Shown here one piece after another: positions 5,581-6,058 of a stretch of DNA of 6,058 nt. The notes under the pieces are model-generated. The model did not search any database, was not told the origin of the DNA, and was given only the letters and a program-made list of their open reading frames with translations. The stretch lies in assembly GCA_030643145.1 (NCBI GenBank), contig DAOWMJ010000128.1, positions 1-6,058 of the forward strand, in the 5' to 3' direction. Made by a program: the position numbers and the translations under genes. This stretch comes from Candidatus Latescibacterota bacterium. GTDB taxonomy: Bacteria; Krumholzibacteriota; Krumholzibacteriia; Krumholzibacteriales; WJIX01. Position 1 is the first letter of the stretch; each line of letters opens with the position of its first letter.

Positions 5581-6058
5581 ATGAATAGACCGTTTAAATA
5601 TAAATATTCAATTCTTATTCTCCTTTTTGCTTGTGCTGTATTCGCGGGTTGCTCCGAAAAGATAACCGACGCTACCGGGCAACAAACAGAGTTGATGGTA
5701 AACGCTTCCCTCGGCGCTTCTGCTGATCTAAGCCAGATTTCCACCTTCATCCTGACCATAACCGGGCCGGGGATCGTTCAACCCATTAAAACATCGCTGC
5801 TGTTCGAAAATGGACTGCTGACCGGCATGGTGCTGGTTCCGGCGGGTCCCGGCCGAACCTTTAGAATCGAAGCCTTCGATGAAACCGGTGAATTGATCTA
5901 CTCCGGACAAACGGTTGCCGATATAGAACCCAATGAAAGGGTAAAGTTGAACATCGACCTTCATCCACGGGTGCCCATGGTAAAGCTTTCACCCATGTAC
6001 TACTCCAAGCCCCTGGGATCACTTCTGGCATTCAAGGTGAAGGTATACAACATGAATG
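5581..6058 (+). CDS. Lipoprotein with probable cohesin-like domain, 3' truncated by window
   Basis: The frame is open from ATG 5581 to the window edge: 159 codons plus one base, with no stop. AGAAGGAGA (5568-5576) is a strong Shine-Dalgarno sequence that begins on the last base of the previous gene's stop. The signal peptide ends in lipobox VFAGC, Cys24, followed by Ser. Residues about 35-130 form a beta-rich domain (ISTFILTITGPG, GLLTGMVLVPAGPGRTFRIEAFD, GELIYSGQTV, RVKLNIDLHP) of the Ig/fibronectin-like kind often found near the N-terminus of surface lipoproteins. From about residue 132, VKLSPMYYSKPLGSLLAFKVKVYNMN resembles the opening strands of cohesin-type domains (a 'P...V..G..F.V.V.VYN' pattern), but the domain is cut, so this is tentative. 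It is the fifth gene of the operon, 12 bp after the barrel gene. A probable surface or periplasmic adhesion/scaffold role is inferred. Confidence 0.8.
   Translation, partial: MNRPFKYKYSILILLFACAVFAGCSEKITDATGQQTELMVNASLGASADLSQISTFILTITGPGIVQPIKTSLLFENGLLTGMVLVPAGPGRTFRIEAFDETGELIYSGQTVADIEPNERVKLNIDLHPRVPMVKLSPMYYSKPLGSLLAFKVKVYNMN

Noticed and set aside
5728..5964. Minus-strand frame of 78 codons near the right edge
   Set aside because: It is antisense to the lipoprotein frame, which has a strong Shine-Dalgarno sequence, signal peptide and lipobox.

Overview
The window looks like part of the genome of a Gram-negative (diderm) bacterium of moderate GC content. It encodes two lipoproteins with clear lipoboxes, a signal-peptide-bearing outer-membrane beta-barrel protein, CsgG-type periplasmic proteins and a eukaryotic-like Ser/Thr kinase with extracytoplasmic PEGA-type domains. 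This mix is common in FCB-group and related candidate phyla (Zixibacteria-like lineages are one possibility). That taxonomic guess is inference from protein style only; the window holds no marker gene.

Layout: (1) Bases 1-138 are the 3' end of a carboxymuconolactone decarboxylase (CMD) family gene, followed by a weak terminator-like hairpin. (2) Bases 139-479 are an AT-rich non-coding region. It carries several inverted repeats and a good sigma70-type promoter (TTGACT, 17 bp, TAGATT at 343-371), directly preceded by an unusual three-part repeat that can form two mutually exclusive hairpins. (3) Bases 480 to the right edge are five same-strand genes with gaps of 52, 17, -11 and 12 bp, so very probably one operon. 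In order they are: a PEGA-type transmembrane Ser/Thr kinase; a CsgG-domain protein with a C-terminal TPR; a CsgG-domain lipoprotein with TPRs; an outer-membrane beta-barrel protein; and a lipoprotein, cut by the window edge, whose visible end looks like the start of a cohesin-like domain.

How the genes may work together (inference): the kinase places its catalytic domain in the cytoplasm and two PEGA-like domains in the periplasm. The two CsgG/TPR proteins, tandem paralogues with almost identical motif spacing, would sit in the periplasm or on the outer membrane. The barrel lies in the outer membrane and the last lipoprotein is membrane-anchored with possible adhesion modules. Together they could form an envelope-spanning sensing or export/assembly module whose state is read out by phosphorylation. 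No curli subunit or other known substrate gene is visible, so this would be a CsgG-domain system outside the classical curli context. No RNA genes, mobile elements or CRISPR arrays were seen.
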